A DNA stretch of 64,000 nucleotides. Origin: Usitatibacter rugosus (GTDB lineage Bacteria > Pseudomonadota > Gammaproteobacteria > Burkholderiales > Usitatibacteraceae). The position numbers and the translations under genes are program-made. Under the pieces are notes generated by a model. It was not told the origin of the DNA. It worked only from the letters and a program-made list of their open reading frames with translations, and ran no database searches. The stretch lies in the NCBI RefSeq assembly GCF_013003965.1, contig NZ_CP053069.1, forward strand, positions 1,023,419 to 1,087,418. Reading direction: 5' to 3'. This document shows positions 48,869-57,487 of the stretch, in pieces. How positions within the stretch are numbered: position 1 is the stretch's first letter; the number at the start of each line of letters is the position of its first letter.

Positions 48869-50257
48869 CTAGCGGTACGGGCCTGCGCGCATCCCCGCGA
48901 CGCAGGCCGTATCGATCCCCTCGAGCGATTTCGCCGCGACGAACTCGAGGGTGATCCGGTCGAGGCAGCTCTCCACGCCGGAGAGGCCCTCCACCGAGTG
49001 CGCGCCCTCCGGAATGATGAGGTGCTTCCCGTTCGGGAACGACGCCATGAGCTCGACGGTCCACTCCGGCGGTGTCACGGGATCGAGCGCGCCGGAAATG
49101 AACAACACCGGCAACTGTGAGCGGCCCGTCGAAAGCAGCTTCGGATCGGCGGGCGCCTCCGGCCACTCGCCGCAGGCCTCGCGCTGCCGGACGATGCGGT
49201 ACGAGCCGAAGTGCGACATCTTCGCGTCCGCGATCCATTCGTCCACCTCGGAGCGCGCGAAGCTCTCGGCGCACGTGATCGACAGGTAGACGCCGTCGGA
49301 AAACCGGCGGACTTGTGGCGTCGGCGCATTCAGCAGCGTGAGGTCGCCCTCGGCCGTCTGGTGGATGAACGCGGGAACGCCTCGCGATGTGGCCGGATGA
49401 TAGAGCTGGGTGCGCACCTTCTCGAGGAAGATGGGCCGCAGCTCCGGGTCCAGCTTCGCCAGGGCCTGCTCGAGGTCGGCGGGAAGCGTGGGGTAGCGTT
49501 TGGCGCAATCGGCATCCGCGGCGCATGCCTTGAAGAGAAGGTCGATCCCGCGCTCCGCCACCAGCGCGTGATAGCGGGGGGGCGTCTTCGACGCCGGCAC
49601 GCTGCCCGCCAGGACGGCCGTGCGCACGCGCGACGGATAGTCCGTGATGTAGCGAAGCGCCAGCGTCGTGCCGTAGGACACCGCGTTCAAGTCGACCTGC
49701 GCGTAGCCCAGCGCCTGGCGGACCGACTCGATGTCGCGCGAGGCGTTCGCGGTCGAGTACTGGCGGACATCGGCGCTTTTGGAGAGTTGCTCCGCGCACT
49801 CGCGCACCAACGCCGTCGGATACATCATCCCGAGCGGTTTCGCGCGCTCGTAGGCGGCGATGCCCTCGCAGCGCAGCGGCTTCGAGGCGCCCGTGCCGCG
49901 CATGTCGACGAGCACGACGTCGCGCGTCTCGCGATACGGCGCGCCCTCCCCGGCGTAGAACACAGCCGAGTCCGTCATTGCGAAGCCGGGACCGCCCTCG
50001 AGGTCGAACTGCGCGGCCTTGGGCTTCGAGGGCTTGCGCGCCTCGAACACGATCACGTTGAGCCCGATGCGGCGCCCGTTGGGAGCCGCGTAGTTCTCGG
50101 GGACAGTGACGGTGCCGCAGCGCGCACGCGCCTTCACGAACGGCGCGGGGCAAGCCTTCGACGTGAAGGCCGGGGCGGAAAACGCTTCGGGGCTTGCGAG
50201 GGCGAGCAGCGCTGCGGCGCCGCCCGCGATGAGATGCCAGCGGTGCGCGGAAGCCAA
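48869..50257 (-). CDS. Exported alpha/beta hydrolase, tripeptidyl-aminopeptidase-like
   Basis: 462 residues from a TTG, the only plausible start after the upstream stop. Signal peptide 'LIAGGAAALLALASPEAFSA'. The fold is peptidase S33/TAP-like: 'FDLEGGPGFA' oxyanion segment, nucleophile Ser in 'NAVSYGTTLAL' (first Gly of GxSxG replaced by Ala), Asp in 'ISGALDPVTPPEW' and His in 'PEGAHSVEG'. A cap domain with several Cys lies between (about 230-340). Likely a periplasmic or secreted peptidase/esterase. The substrate is unknown. One base separates its TTG from the upstream stop. Confidence 0.88.
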   Translation of the reverse strand: MASAHRWHLIAGGAAALLALASPEAFSAPAFTSKACPAPFVKARARCGTVTVPENYAAPNGRRIGLNVIVFEARKPSKPKAAQFDLEGGPGFAMTDSAVFYAGEGAPYRETRDVVLVDMRGTGASKPLRCEGIAAYERAKPLGMMYPTALVRECAEQLSKSADVRQYSTANASRDIESVRQALGYAQVDLNAVSYGTTLALRYITDYPSRVRTAVLAGSVPASKTPPRYHALVAERGIDLLFKACAADADCAKRYPTLPADLEQALAKLDPELRPIFLEKVRTQLYHPATSRGVPAFIHQTAEGDLTLLNAPTPQVRRFSDGVYLSITCAESFARSEVDEWIADAKMSHFGSYRIVRQREACGEWPEAPADPKLLSTGRSQLPVLFISGALDPVTPPEWTVELMASFPNGKHLIIPEGAHSVEGLSGVESCLDRITLEFVAAKSLEGIDTACVAGMRAGPYR

Positions 50258-50258
50258 T

Positions 50259-50636
50259 CTATTTCGCGAGGGGCTGGACGGGATGCACCGGCACAGCCGG
50301 GTGCGCCTTCGGCTGCGGGAAGTGCACGAGCACGACGTTCGAGGTATAGGACACGTCGTCGAGCCGGAATCCGATTTGCCGCTTGGGCGGGAAGCTCGCC
50401 ATCAGCAGGTACGGCGAGCACCGGGTATCGGTCACGTCGTAGTCGGTGTTGAGGAGCTTGGGCAGCGTTTCGCACGGCTGCACGGCCGCGGCATCGAGGA
50501 TGGCCGTGATCTTCTGGTAGCGGGCGGGGTTGTCCCTGGCAAGGTTCTCGAGCACCCCGGGGCGGTCGAGATCGACGAAGGCCTGCGCACAGGCGAGGCC
50601 GGACGAGGCACAGAGGGCGATCAGGGCGATTCGCAT
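50259..50636 (-). CDS. Small exported protein of unknown function
   Basis: 125 residues with a signal peptide (RIALIALCASSGLACAQA). The mature part contains two Cys ('QPCETLP' and 'DTRCSPY') that could form a disulfide, 'ENLARDNPARYQKITAILDAA' and a Pro/His-rich C-terminus. No family recognised. It is directly upstream of the TTG-starting hydrolase, one base apart, so the two are co-transcribed. Confidence 0.7.
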   Translation of the reverse strand: MRIALIALCASSGLACAQAFVDLDRPGVLENLARDNPARYQKITAILDAAAVQPCETLPKLLNTDYDVTDTRCSPYLLMASFPPKRQIGFRLDDVSYTSNVVLVHFPQPKAHPAVPVHPVQPLAK

Positions 50637-50699
50637 GCGGGGCTCCTGGAAAAACCGACCGGGTTATTCTACGACTACAAGGAGCCTGGGAGGGTTCAC

Positions 50700-51164
50700 A
50701 TGAAAACAACGATTCGGATAGTCGGCGCACTCGCGATGGCATGGGCCGTGGACGCTTCCGCGGATTGGACCCCCTGCGCGAAGGAAGGCGAGATCTGCAG
50801 GTTCCAGGGGCAGCGCGAGGTGTCGTACGGCGCGGGCAAGAGCTGGTTCGTGAAGGTCTACAGCGGCGGCGTGAAATGCGACAGCGCCCATTTCGGCGGC
50901 GATCCCGCGCAGGGCACGCACAAGACCTGCCGCATGCGTCCCGTCGCCGCGCCCCAGCAGCCCCAGGTCGAGATCACGTCGGCGTGGAAGAAGTGCGCGG
51001 GCGAGGGCGGCATGTGCAAGTTCAACGGCCAGAAGCGCGTGGCCTTCGGCACGGACGGCAAGTACCGGCAACGCGTGTTTTCGAACGGGACGAAGTGCAC
51101 CAACGAGGCCTTCGGCGGCGACCCGGTACCGGGCCGCGTGAAGGTGTGCCTGCTCAGCCCGTAA
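50700..51164 (+). CDS. Exported protein with two Cys-containing ~50-residue repeats
   Basis: 154 residues. GGGAGGG precedes the ATG; signal peptide 'RIVGALAMAWAVDASA'. The mature protein is two copies of one module: 'WTPCAKEGEICRFQGQREVSYG' and 'WKKCAGEGGMCKFNGQKRVAFG', each continuing with 'G.K......GGDP..GT.K.C', so each copy has four Cys. This module resembles the repeats seen at the ends of secreted glycoside hydrolases, where it is presumed to bind carbohydrate. Standing alone it could be a secreted binding protein. It overlaps the araC-type gene convergently by 11 bp. Confidence 0.78.
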   Translation: MKTTIRIVGALAMAWAVDASADWTPCAKEGEICRFQGQREVSYGAGKSWFVKVYSGGVKCDSAHFGGDPAQGTHKTCRMRPVAAPQQPQVEITSAWKKCAGEGGMCKFNGQKRVAFGTDGKYRQRVFSNGTKCTNEAFGGDPVPGRVKVCLLSP

Positions 51165-52128
51165 CGGTCGCGACCGCGGCGCGTTTGCGGCGCCAGGCCG
51201 CCGGCGGATCGCCGTACTCGCGGCGGAATGCGCGGCTGAACGCCGTGTCGGTCTGGTAGCCCACGTCCTCGGCGATCTTCACCAGCGGCGAATTGGTGCG
51301 CTCGAGCATGTTCGCGGCGAGCAGCATGCGCCACTGCGTGAGGTACTGCATCGGTGACGTGCCGACCAGCTCCTGGAAGCGCTCCGCGAGCACCGAGCGT
51401 GACGTGCCCGCTTCGCGCGCCAGCTCTTCCAGCGTCCACGGGTAAGCGGGGCGCTTGTGCAGCTCGGCCAGCGCCGCGCCGACGATGCGGTCGCTCACGC
51501 CCGCGAGCCAGCCGGTGCGGCCCGCGCTCTGCTCGTTCATGTAGAGGCGCAGCACCTCGATGAAGAGCACTTCCGAAAGTTTCGCGAGCACGCCGGCGCC
51601 GCCGGGGCGCGGCGAGCGCGCTTCGGCGAGCGCGTAGCGCACCGAAGCCTCGAGCCAGGTGCCCGCGTTGGATCCGCGCACGTTCACGCGCAGCATCCGT
51701 GGCAATCCTGCGAGCAGCAGCTTGGCGAGGCGCGCGTCGCAGGCGAGGTAACCGCAGACAAGCCGCGTGGTCTTGCCGCCGCCGCCGTAGGCGATCTCGC
51801 GCGGGCGTCGAAGCAGGATCTGGTCCAGGCGCGTGGGCTTCGCGGGCGGCAGGCCGGGCGCGGAGGCCATGCGGTGCGCGTCGCCCTGCGGGAAGACGAT
51901 CACGTCGCCCGCCGTCAGGTGCATGGGCGGCTCACCGTCCATCTCCACGATGCACTCGCCCTCGGTGATCATGTGGAAGACCACGACCTTCTCGGCCGTG
52001 GGCTCGAGGATCGGCGCGGCCACGTCCGCATGCGCGGCGTCGTAGCACCACGGAGCCGTGAAGCGCCCCTTGAGGAAGATGGCGCCGACGAGGCGCACGA
52101 CGCGTAGCGTTTCGGAGAGGGCGTCCAT
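51154..52128 (-). CDS. AraC-family transcriptional regulator with cupin sensor domain
   Basis: 324 residues. N-terminal cupin-like ligand domain of the AraC_binding_6 kind ('VVVFHMITEGECIVEMDGEPPMHLTAGDVIVFPQGDAH'). The C-terminal AraC/XylS DNA-binding domain (about 215-315) has two helix-turn-helices: 'WTLEELAREAGTSRSVLAERFQELVG' and 'PLVKIAEDVGYQTDTAFSRAFRREYGDPPAAWR'. Its ATG shares one base with the OsmC stop (TGATG), so the two are coupled. It may respond to an organic compound that the OsmC protein deals with. Confidence 0.94.
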   Translation of the reverse strand: MDALSETLRVVRLVGAIFLKGRFTAPWCYDAAHADVAAPILEPTAEKVVVFHMITEGECIVEMDGEPPMHLTAGDVIVFPQGDAHRMASAPGLPPAKPTRLDQILLRRPREIAYGGGGKTTRLVCGYLACDARLAKLLLAGLPRMLRVNVRGSNAGTWLEASVRYALAEARSPRPGGAGVLAKLSEVLFIEVLRLYMNEQSAGRTGWLAGVSDRIVGAALAELHKRPAYPWTLEELAREAGTSRSVLAERFQELVGTSPMQYLTQWRMLLAANMLERTNSPLVKIAEDVGYQTDTAFSRAFRREYGDPPAAWRRKRAAVATVTG

Positions 52129-52652
52129 CAGGCGATCTCCACGTCGATGGCGACAGGATTGGATTGCGCCACCGCGGTCGTGATCGGCGCGCATCCCAGG
52201 CCTTCGTTCACGAGCGTGCGGAGCTGCTCGGCGGGCGCGTTCGCCCCGATGCGCACCGTGAGGCGGAAGTCGCACGGCCCGGGGTTCACAAAGCCGCCCT
52301 CGACCTGCTCCATGCGCAGGAAGCCGCGTGTGTCGGTGCGGCTGTTCGCCTTCACCTCGAGCGTGGTGAGCTCGATGCCGCGCTCGGCGGCTTTCATCGC
52401 GATCGTGGTCGCGGCGCAGGAGGCGATGCCGGCCCGGAAGAGCCACCCGGGGGAGATCTGGTCGCCGGTGCCGCCGAATTCGACGGGCATGTCGGTGGCC
52501 ATCTGCGTTCCGTTGGCGTGGCTCGCGACGATGCGCGTGCCGCCTTTCCACGTGGCGGTGGCCTGCGCGTCGTCGTGCAGGCCCTTGTCGGGCCGGCGCT
52601 CGAGCACCGACTTCACGCGCTCCATCGCTGCTGCCACGTCCTGCATGCCCAT
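52128..52652 (-). CDS. OsmC-family protein
   Basis: 174 residues. OsmC/Ohr fold: 'DDAQATATWKGGTRIVASHANG', 'EFGGTGDQISPGWLFRAGIASCAATTIAMKAAERGIE' with the conserved Cys, and 'RIGANAPAEQLRTLVNEGLGCAPITTAVAQ' with a second Cys. Two Cys in these places fit a thiol peroxidase acting on organic hydroperoxides, though the group also includes non-peroxidatic members. An ATG two codons later is possible. It leads a two-gene operon with the AraC regulator. The 232-bp gap upstream showed no clear promoter or repeat. Confidence 0.9.
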   Translation of the reverse strand: MGMQDVAAAMERVKSVLERRPDKGLHDDAQATATWKGGTRIVASHANGTQMATDMPVEFGGTGDQISPGWLFRAGIASCAATTIAMKAAERGIELTTLEVKANSRTDTRGFLRMEQVEGGFVNPGPCDFRLTVRIGANAPAEQLRTLVNEGLGCAPITTAVAQSNPVAIDVEIA

Positions 52653-52884
52653 GTGAGACCCGGTCCGGAAGGGAGGTGCCAATTGTCCCCCGCTCGGGAC
52701 GAACGGCCAAGGGCGGGGCGGCTCGGCGGACGCGCGGACAGGTTTCCCGGACGCCCTGCAAACCCCGCCCCGGCACGAGGACGATCGGGTAGCCATGGCC
52801 GACGCCAGGACAGGACGGTGGGGGTGCCGGGGCGGCAAAGTTCGGGCTCGCAATCGTTGACCTCACCGAACCCAGGAGCCCAGC

Positions 52885-53697
52885 ATGAACGCACCGACCG
52901 ATTTCACCGCCCTCAAGACCCGCCAGCAAGCCTCGTGGGCGAGCGGCGACTACGCCGTCATCGGCACCACGCTGCAGATCGTCGGCGAGCAGCTCGCCGA
53001 GGCCTGCGACCTGCGCTGGGACGAGCGCGTGCTGGACGTCGCCGCCGGCAACGGCAACGCGACGCTCGCCGCCGCCCGCCGTGGCTGCAACGTCACCTCC
53101 ACCGACTACGTGGAGACGCTGCTCAACCGCGGCGCCGAGCGCGCCGACGCCGAGCGCTTCAACGTGAAGTTCGAGGTCGCCGACGTCGAAGCGCTGCCGT
53201 ACAAGGACGGCAGCTTCGATGCGGTCGTCTCGACCTTCGGCGTGATGTTCGCGCCCGACCACCAGAAGGCCGCGCAGGAGATGGCGCGCGTATGCCGCCC
53301 CGGCGGCCGCATCGGCCTCGCCAACTGGACGCCGGGCAGCCTCGTTGGCCAGATGTTCAAGGCGATCGGCCGGCAGATCCCGCCGCCCACGGGCGTGCAG
53401 CCGCCGGCTCTGTGGGGCACCGAAGCCTACGTGCGCTCGCTTTTCGACGGGATGGCCGCGAACGTGATGGTGACGCCGCGCATGTTCAACTTCCGCTATC
53501 GCTCGGCGGCGCACTTCATCGAAGTGTTCCGCACCTGGTACGGCCCGGTGCACAAGGCCTTCGGAGCGCTGCCCGCCGACAAGGCCGCGACGCTCGAGCT
53601 CGACCTCACGGCGTTGCTCGACGGACTCAACCGCGCGGGCCCCGGCTCGCTGGTGGTGCCGAGCGAGTACCTCGAGATCGTGGTCATCCGCAAATGA
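52885..53697 (+). CDS. Class I SAM-dependent methyltransferase
   Basis: 270 residues, AGGAG 6 bp before the ATG. SAM-binding motif I 'ERVLDVAAGNGNATLAAARRG', motif II acidic loop 'TSTDYVETLL', 'EVADVEALPYKDGSFDAVVSTFGVMFAPDHQKAAQEMARVCRPGGRIGLANWTPG' (motifs post-I to III) spread over residues 95-150. The C-terminal half resembles UbiE/type 11 enzymes that act on small molecules. Acceptor unknown. It overlaps the next methyltransferase gene (ATGA), a tandem unrelated in detail but of the same superfamily. Confidence 0.92.
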   Translation: MNAPTDFTALKTRQQASWASGDYAVIGTTLQIVGEQLAEACDLRWDERVLDVAAGNGNATLAAARRGCNVTSTDYVETLLNRGAERADAERFNVKFEVADVEALPYKDGSFDAVVSTFGVMFAPDHQKAAQEMARVCRPGGRIGLANWTPGSLVGQMFKAIGRQIPPPTGVQPPALWGTEAYVRSLFDGMAANVMVTPRMFNFRYRSAAHFIEVFRTWYGPVHKAFGALPADKAATLELDLTALLDGLNRAGPGSLVVPSEYLEIVVIRK

Positions 53698-54563
53698 TGG
53701 AAGCCCGGGTCCAGCGCCGCGTACAGCGATACGGGTGGGACCTGGCCGCCGCGGATTACGAGCGGCTGTGGCAGTCGCAGCTGGAGCGCGCGCAGACGAG
53801 GCTGCTCGACTGTGCGTGGCCGATGCGCGGAGAGCATGTCCTCGACGTGGCGTGCGGCACCGGTCTCGTGTCGCTCGCCGCGGCGATGTCCGTGCGGCCC
53901 GAAGGCCATGTGACCGGTGTGGATATTTCCGGGCGCATGGTCGATCGCGCGCGCATCCGCGCGAAGGAGCGCCACGTATCGAATGTGTCGTTCCAGTGCA
54001 TGGACGCGGAGAACCTCGATTTTTCCGACGGCTCGTTCGACGTGGTGTTGTGTGCGCTGGGCATGATGTACCTGCCCGATCCCGCGAAAGCGTTACGGGA
54101 AATGGCGCGGGTGTTACGGCCCGGCGGGCGGATCGCCCTGGCAGTGTGGGGCGAGCGAGAACGCTGCGGCTGGTCGGGTGTCTTCCCGATCGTCGATGCG
54201 GAAGTGGCGAGCGATGTCTGCCCGCTGTTCTTCCACCTCGGCGGGGAAGGTACGCTGGCCCTCGAATGTTCGGACGCGGGCTTCGGGTCGATCGAGGAGT
54301 ACCGCCTCGACACGACGCTCGACTACGCCGATGCCGACGAGGCGTGCCGGGCCGCTTTCATCGGCGGACCGATGGCGCTTGCGTGGTCGCGTTTCGACGA
54401 GGCGACGCGGGCGAAGGTGTGGCGGCGCTACGCGGCCTCGATCGCGAAATGGCGCCACGGGAGGGGATACCGCGTCCCGGGAGAATTTGTTGTCGTAAGG
54501 GCGATGGCTCCGGCCGCCGTCCGCAGTCCTGTCAGGTCAACTCTGGAGAAAGCAACACCATGA
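53694..54563 (+). CDS. Class I SAM-dependent methyltransferase
   Basis: 289 residues. ATG at 53694 overlaps the previous stop; another ATG follows directly. Motif I 'EHVLDVACGTGLVSLAAAMSV', 'HVTGVDISGRMVDRARIRAKE', 'CMDAENLDFSDGSFDVVLCALGMMYLPDPAKALREMARVLRPGGRIALAVWGE' spread over 103-155. UbiE/type 11 pattern. It differs from its neighbour after the core ('CPLFFHLGGEGTLALECSDAGF'). Acceptor unknown. The stop overlaps the next ATG, giving a three-gene coupled unit. Confidence 0.92.
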   Translation: MMEARVQRRVQRYGWDLAAADYERLWQSQLERAQTRLLDCAWPMRGEHVLDVACGTGLVSLAAAMSVRPEGHVTGVDISGRMVDRARIRAKERHVSNVSFQCMDAENLDFSDGSFDVVLCALGMMYLPDPAKALREMARVLRPGGRIALAVWGERERCGWSGVFPIVDAEVASDVCPLFFHLGGEGTLALECSDAGFGSIEEYRLDTTLDYADADEACRAAFIGGPMALAWSRFDEATRAKVWRRYAASIAKWRHGRGYRVPGEFVVVRAMAPAAVRSPVRSTLEKATP

Positions 54564-55087
54564 AAGCGATTCACTTTGCAGTCCCGACCCTGGTCATGGC
54601 CGCTTGTGCGAGCCAACCGGTCGATTCCAGCATTCCCGCCACGCTCGTTCCCGCCGACGGCAAGGTCGTCGAGCGCATCGCCGCCCGCGGCGTGCAGATC
54701 TACGAGTGCAAGGCCAATGCCACGGGAGGCCAAGGCTGGGCGTTCGTCGCCCCCGAGGCGGAGCTCTTCGACGCGCAGGGCCGCACGGTCGGCAAGCACT
54801 ACGCCGGCCCGCACTGGGAAGCCCCGGACGGCAGCAAGATCGTCGGCACCGTGAAGTCGCGCTCCGACGCGCCGGATGCGAGCGCGATTCCCTGGCTGCT
54901 GCTCGACGCGAAATCGGTCGGCTCCGACGGGCGCTTCTCGAAGGTGACGAGCGTGCAGCGGATCAACACGGTCGGCGGCCTGGCTCCGGCGACGCAGCCG
55001 TGCGATGCGAAGTCGCTGGGCGCGAAGTCGCGCGTGTCGTACACCGCGGATTACGTGCTGCTGTCGAAGGGCACCGCGGCGTACTAA
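54560..55087 (+). CDS. DUF3455-family lipoprotein
   Basis: 175 residues, ATG overlapping the methyltransferase stop. Lipoprotein signal 'IHFAVPTLVMAAC' with lipobox MAAC. The mature part matches DUF3455: 'GVQIYECKAN..GGQGWAFVAPEAELFDAQGRTVGKHYAGPHWEAPDGSKIVGTV', then 'IPWLLLDAKSVGSDGRFSKVTSVQRINTVGGLAP' and a Tyr-rich end. The role of DUF3455 is unknown. Position suggests the same unit as the two methyltransferases. Confidence 0.87.
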   Translation: MKAIHFAVPTLVMAACASQPVDSSIPATLVPADGKVVERIAARGVQIYECKANATGGQGWAFVAPEAELFDAQGRTVGKHYAGPHWEAPDGSKIVGTVKSRSDAPDASAIPWLLLDAKSVGSDGRFSKVTSVQRINTVGGLAPATQPCDAKSLGAKSRVSYTADYVLLSKGTAAY

Positions 55088-55091
55088 GCGG

Positions 55092-56048
55092 TCAATTCTT
55101 CACGAAGCGGGCCACCGCTTCGATGACCTCCGCGGGGATCGGCAACTTGGGATCCCCGTAGGAGGCCACCTGCTCGGCCATGTCGGCGCCGACCTTCTTC
55201 AGCACGTGGTTCATGCCGGGCACGATGAGCAGCTTCGCGTCCGGCCGCGCGGCCGCGAGCCTCTTCGCATCGTCCACCGTCACCTGGATGTCGGTCGTGC
55301 CCTGCACGATCAGCACGCGGCCCTTGAACGCCGCGATCGCCTTCACGGGGTCGTAGCGGAACCAGGAGATGAGGTAGGGCTGCACCGAAGGCCGGTAGAG
55401 CGGCTGGAGCGGCAGCGGCACGTCGTCGATCGTGCGGCCCTGCTTGAGCGCCAGGAGCACGCGCTCGTTCTGGTCGAACATCGTGGGCGGCAGCTTCGGA
55501 CGCAACTGTTCGCGCAGCACGTCGTCCGCGGGGCGGCCGACGCCGGCGATGGATACGAAGCCCTCGGCGCCCGCTTTCGCCGCGGCGAGCATCCCGATCA
55601 GCGACCCTTCGCTGTGGCCCACGACGATCACCTTCGAGAAGCGCGCGTCGGACTTGAGCTTCGCGACCCACGCGGCCGTGTCGTCCACGTAGGTCTCGAA
55701 CCGCAGCATCGATTCGCTCACCACCGCCGGCGCGCTTTGGCCGATGCCGCGCTTGTCGATGCGAACCGAGGCAACGCCCTGCGCCGCCAGGCCTTCGGCG
55801 AGGTACTTGAGCGAGTTGTTGGGGCCCGGCGCGAGCTTCGTGTTGCCGTCGCGGTCCGTGGGACCCGAGCCCGCATGAATCAGCACGACGGGCAAGGGCC
55901 CGTTCGTGCCTTCGGGAAGGAGCTCGGTTCCGAAGAGCTCGCCCGTGGGTGTCTTCATCGAGACGCCCTGTTCGGCCGCGCCCGCGGACAGCAGGAGCGA
56001 TGCAAACAGCGCGGGGAGGATGCGAGAAAGCGCTCGCATGCTACTCAT
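55092..56048 (-). CDS. Exported alpha/beta hydrolase
   Basis: 318 residues from ATG 56048; ATG 56039 is nearly as good. Signal peptide 'SRILPALFASLLLSAGAA'. Catalytic features: 'VLIHAGSGPTDRDGN' oxyanion region, nucleophile in 'VIVVGHSEGSLIGMLAA' (GHSEG), Asp in 'LIVQGTTDIQVTV' and His in 'VPGMNHVLKKV'. This matches the serine aminopeptidase/dienelactone hydrolase-like group of periplasmic hydrolases. Its start overlaps the end of the GFA gene by 8 bp, the last member of a minus-strand coupled chain. Confidence 0.88.
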   Translation of the reverse strand: MSSMRALSRILPALFASLLLSAGAAEQGVSMKTPTGELFGTELLPEGTNGPLPVVLIHAGSGPTDRDGNTKLAPGPNNSLKYLAEGLAAQGVASVRIDKRGIGQSAPAVVSESMLRFETYVDDTAAWVAKLKSDARFSKVIVVGHSEGSLIGMLAAAKAGAEGFVSIAGVGRPADDVLREQLRPKLPPTMFDQNERVLLALKQGRTIDDVPLPLQPLYRPSVQPYLISWFRYDPVKAIAAFKGRVLIVQGTTDIQVTVDDAKRLAAARPDAKLLIVPGMNHVLKKVGADMAEQVASYGDPKLPIPAEVIEAVARFVKN

Positions 56049-56451
56049 CCGCCCCCGGGAAGGTCTTGTACTTCGGCAGCTCGTCGGTGATGTCGTGCCA
56101 GAGGGCCTTCGAGCCGACGAAGATGTGCATCGAGGGCCGTACGCCCGGGTCGTCGTCGAGCGAGCCCATCGCGAGGCCCCAGCTCTCCGCCTCCGGGTCC
56201 CACTGGTTCACCATCGCCGAGCCGCACACCTTGCAGAACGACTTCACGGTGTCGGCGGAGGAACGGTACTTCGTGAGCAGCTCCTCGCCCTTCAGGAACT
56301 TGAAAGAAGTCTTCGGCACCGAGAGCCGCGCCCGGAACGCGGAGCCGTGGAACTTGCGGCACATCGAGCAGTGGCAATACACCGACGTGCCCAGCGGGCC
56401 GTCGATCTCGTAGCGAATGCCGCCGCACAGGCAGCCACCTCGAATCGTCAT
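56041..56451 (-). CDS. GFA-family (glutathione-dependent formaldehyde-activating-like) zinc protein
   Basis: 136 residues, AGGAGG 6 bp before the ATG. Zinc-binding Cys pattern of GFA proteins: 'RGGCLCGGIRYE', 'VYCHCSMCRKFHGSAF', and 'SFCKVCGSAMVN'. 'DDDPGVRPSMHIFVGSKALWHDI' is the usual C-terminal block. Family members include S-(hydroxymethyl)glutathione synthase, but most, like this one, are unassigned. It overlaps the GNAT gene upstream by 4 bp. Confidence 0.92.
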   Translation of the reverse strand: MTIRGGCLCGGIRYEIDGPLGTSVYCHCSMCRKFHGSAFRARLSVPKTSFKFLKGEELLTKYRSSADTVKSFCKVCGSAMVNQWDPEAESWGLAMGSLDDDPGVRPSMHIFVGSKALWHDITDELPKYKTFPGADE

Positions 56452-57014
56452 GCGACCTCCTGGAAGTGGATCCGGTAGCGGAGTCCGGGATTGCCGCCGA
56501 ACTGGGCCGGCTTGGTGAAGCGCTCGATCAGGACGCCGCCGTTCGTTTCGATCACCTTGATCGAGGGTTCGTTCGACGGGTCGCAGGTGATCTCGACGTA
56601 CGGCAGGCCTTCCTGCGCGACGATCGGGAGCAACTGGCGAAGCGCCTCGGTCGCGTATCCCTTGCGCCGCTTCCAGGGGACTACGGCGTATCCGATGTGG
56701 CCGAGCACGTGGGGCAGCAACGCCGCGCCTCCCGGCTGCCAGCGAAAGCCGATGGTTCCGCAGAACTCGCCGTCCCACATCCAGTGGTTGTACCCCGGGA
56801 TGCGCGGGACGACCGAACCGTCGGGCAGCTTCACCGGATCGCCGGCGGCTTCGCGGTCGACGGCACGCTCGAGGAATTTCGCGGGATCGCGGCGGACGAC
56901 TTCGAGCGCTTCCGCCGCGGCTTCCGGTCCGCGCGTGGTGTCGGGCGACCAGCCCTGCTCGAGGGCGGCCATGAAGCTCGGAAGGTGCTCTTCGAGGGGG
57001 CGGACGATCTTCAC
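56448..57014 (-). CDS. GNAT-family N-acetyltransferase
   Basis: 188 residues from a GTG overlapping the RidA stop (GTGA). The open frame continues upstream into the RidA gene, but that part reads as Arg-rich shadow. GNAT core: 'GYNHWMWDGEFCGTIGFRWQPG', 'LGHIGYAVVPWKRRKGYATEALRQLLPIV' (acetyl-CoA pyrophosphate loop) and 'YVEITCDPSNEPSIKVIETNGGVLIERF'. This is the RimJ/RimL-like arrangement. The acceptor is unknown. Confidence 0.88.
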   Translation of the reverse strand: MKIVRPLEEHLPSFMAALEQGWSPDTTRGPEAAAEALEVVRRDPAKFLERAVDREAAGDPVKLPDGSVVPRIPGYNHWMWDGEFCGTIGFRWQPGGAALLPHVLGHIGYAVVPWKRRKGYATEALRQLLPIVAQEGLPYVEITCDPSNEPSIKVIETNGGVLIERFTKPAQFGGNPGLRYRIHFQEVA

Positions 57015-57487
57015 TTGGGGTGGGCGGCCGCGATGAGGTCGAGCTCCACCGATGCGTTCTTCGGAAGCTGCTGCACGCCGACGGACGTGCGCGTGTGTGC
57101 ACCGGCCTCGCCCAGGATCGAGAAAAGCAATTCGGAGGCGCCGTCGGCGACTTCGCTCTGCTGCGTGAACTCCGGCGTGCATTGCATGTAGACGGTGATG
57201 CGCAGGATCGCGCGCAAGTCGGCGAGTGTTCCCAGCGAACGTTGCAGGAGTGCGAGCGCCCGCATGACGCAGATCTTCGCGGCGAGCTGGGCGCGGGGGA
57301 GGTCGACCGTCGCGCCGATGCGTCCCGTGACCACGACGTCGTTGCCGACCCGCGGAACCTGGCCGCTGATGTAGATCGTGTCGCCGTCGCGGACGAGCGC
57401 CACGTAGTTGCCGCCGATCCTGATCTCGCCGTCGAAGGAGTAGCCCAGTGCCTTGGCGGCTTCCTGGAAACGGGTGTCGCGGCTCAT
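57011..57487 (-). CDS. RidA/YjgF-family protein
   Basis: 158 residues from the ATG at 57487, which overlaps the MlrC stop (ATGA). An ATG five codons earlier is also in frame. 'NYVALVRDGDTIYISGQVPRVGNDVVVTGRIG' and 'AAKICVMRALALLQRSLGTLADLRAILRITVYMQCTPEFTQQSEVADGAS' match the RidA group, with 'RTSVGVQQLPKNASVELDLIA' at the end. RidA deaminates reactive enamines/imines. Some members accompany amidohydrolases, as here with MlrC. It lacks the strictly conserved Arg context of archetypal RidA, so it is a divergent subgroup. Confidence 0.92.
   Translation of the reverse strand: MSRDTRFQEAAKALGYSFDGEIRIGGNYVALVRDGDTIYISGQVPRVGNDVVVTGRIGATVDLPRAQLAAKICVMRALALLQRSLGTLADLRAILRITVYMQCTPEFTQQSEVADGASELLFSILGEAGAHTRTSVGVQQLPKNASVELDLIAAAHPK

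Noticed and set aside
52653-52884. Small gene or regulatory RNA in the 232-bp gap between the OsmC and methyltransferase genes
   Set aside because: No coding signal, hairpin-T tract or recognisable promoter was seen.
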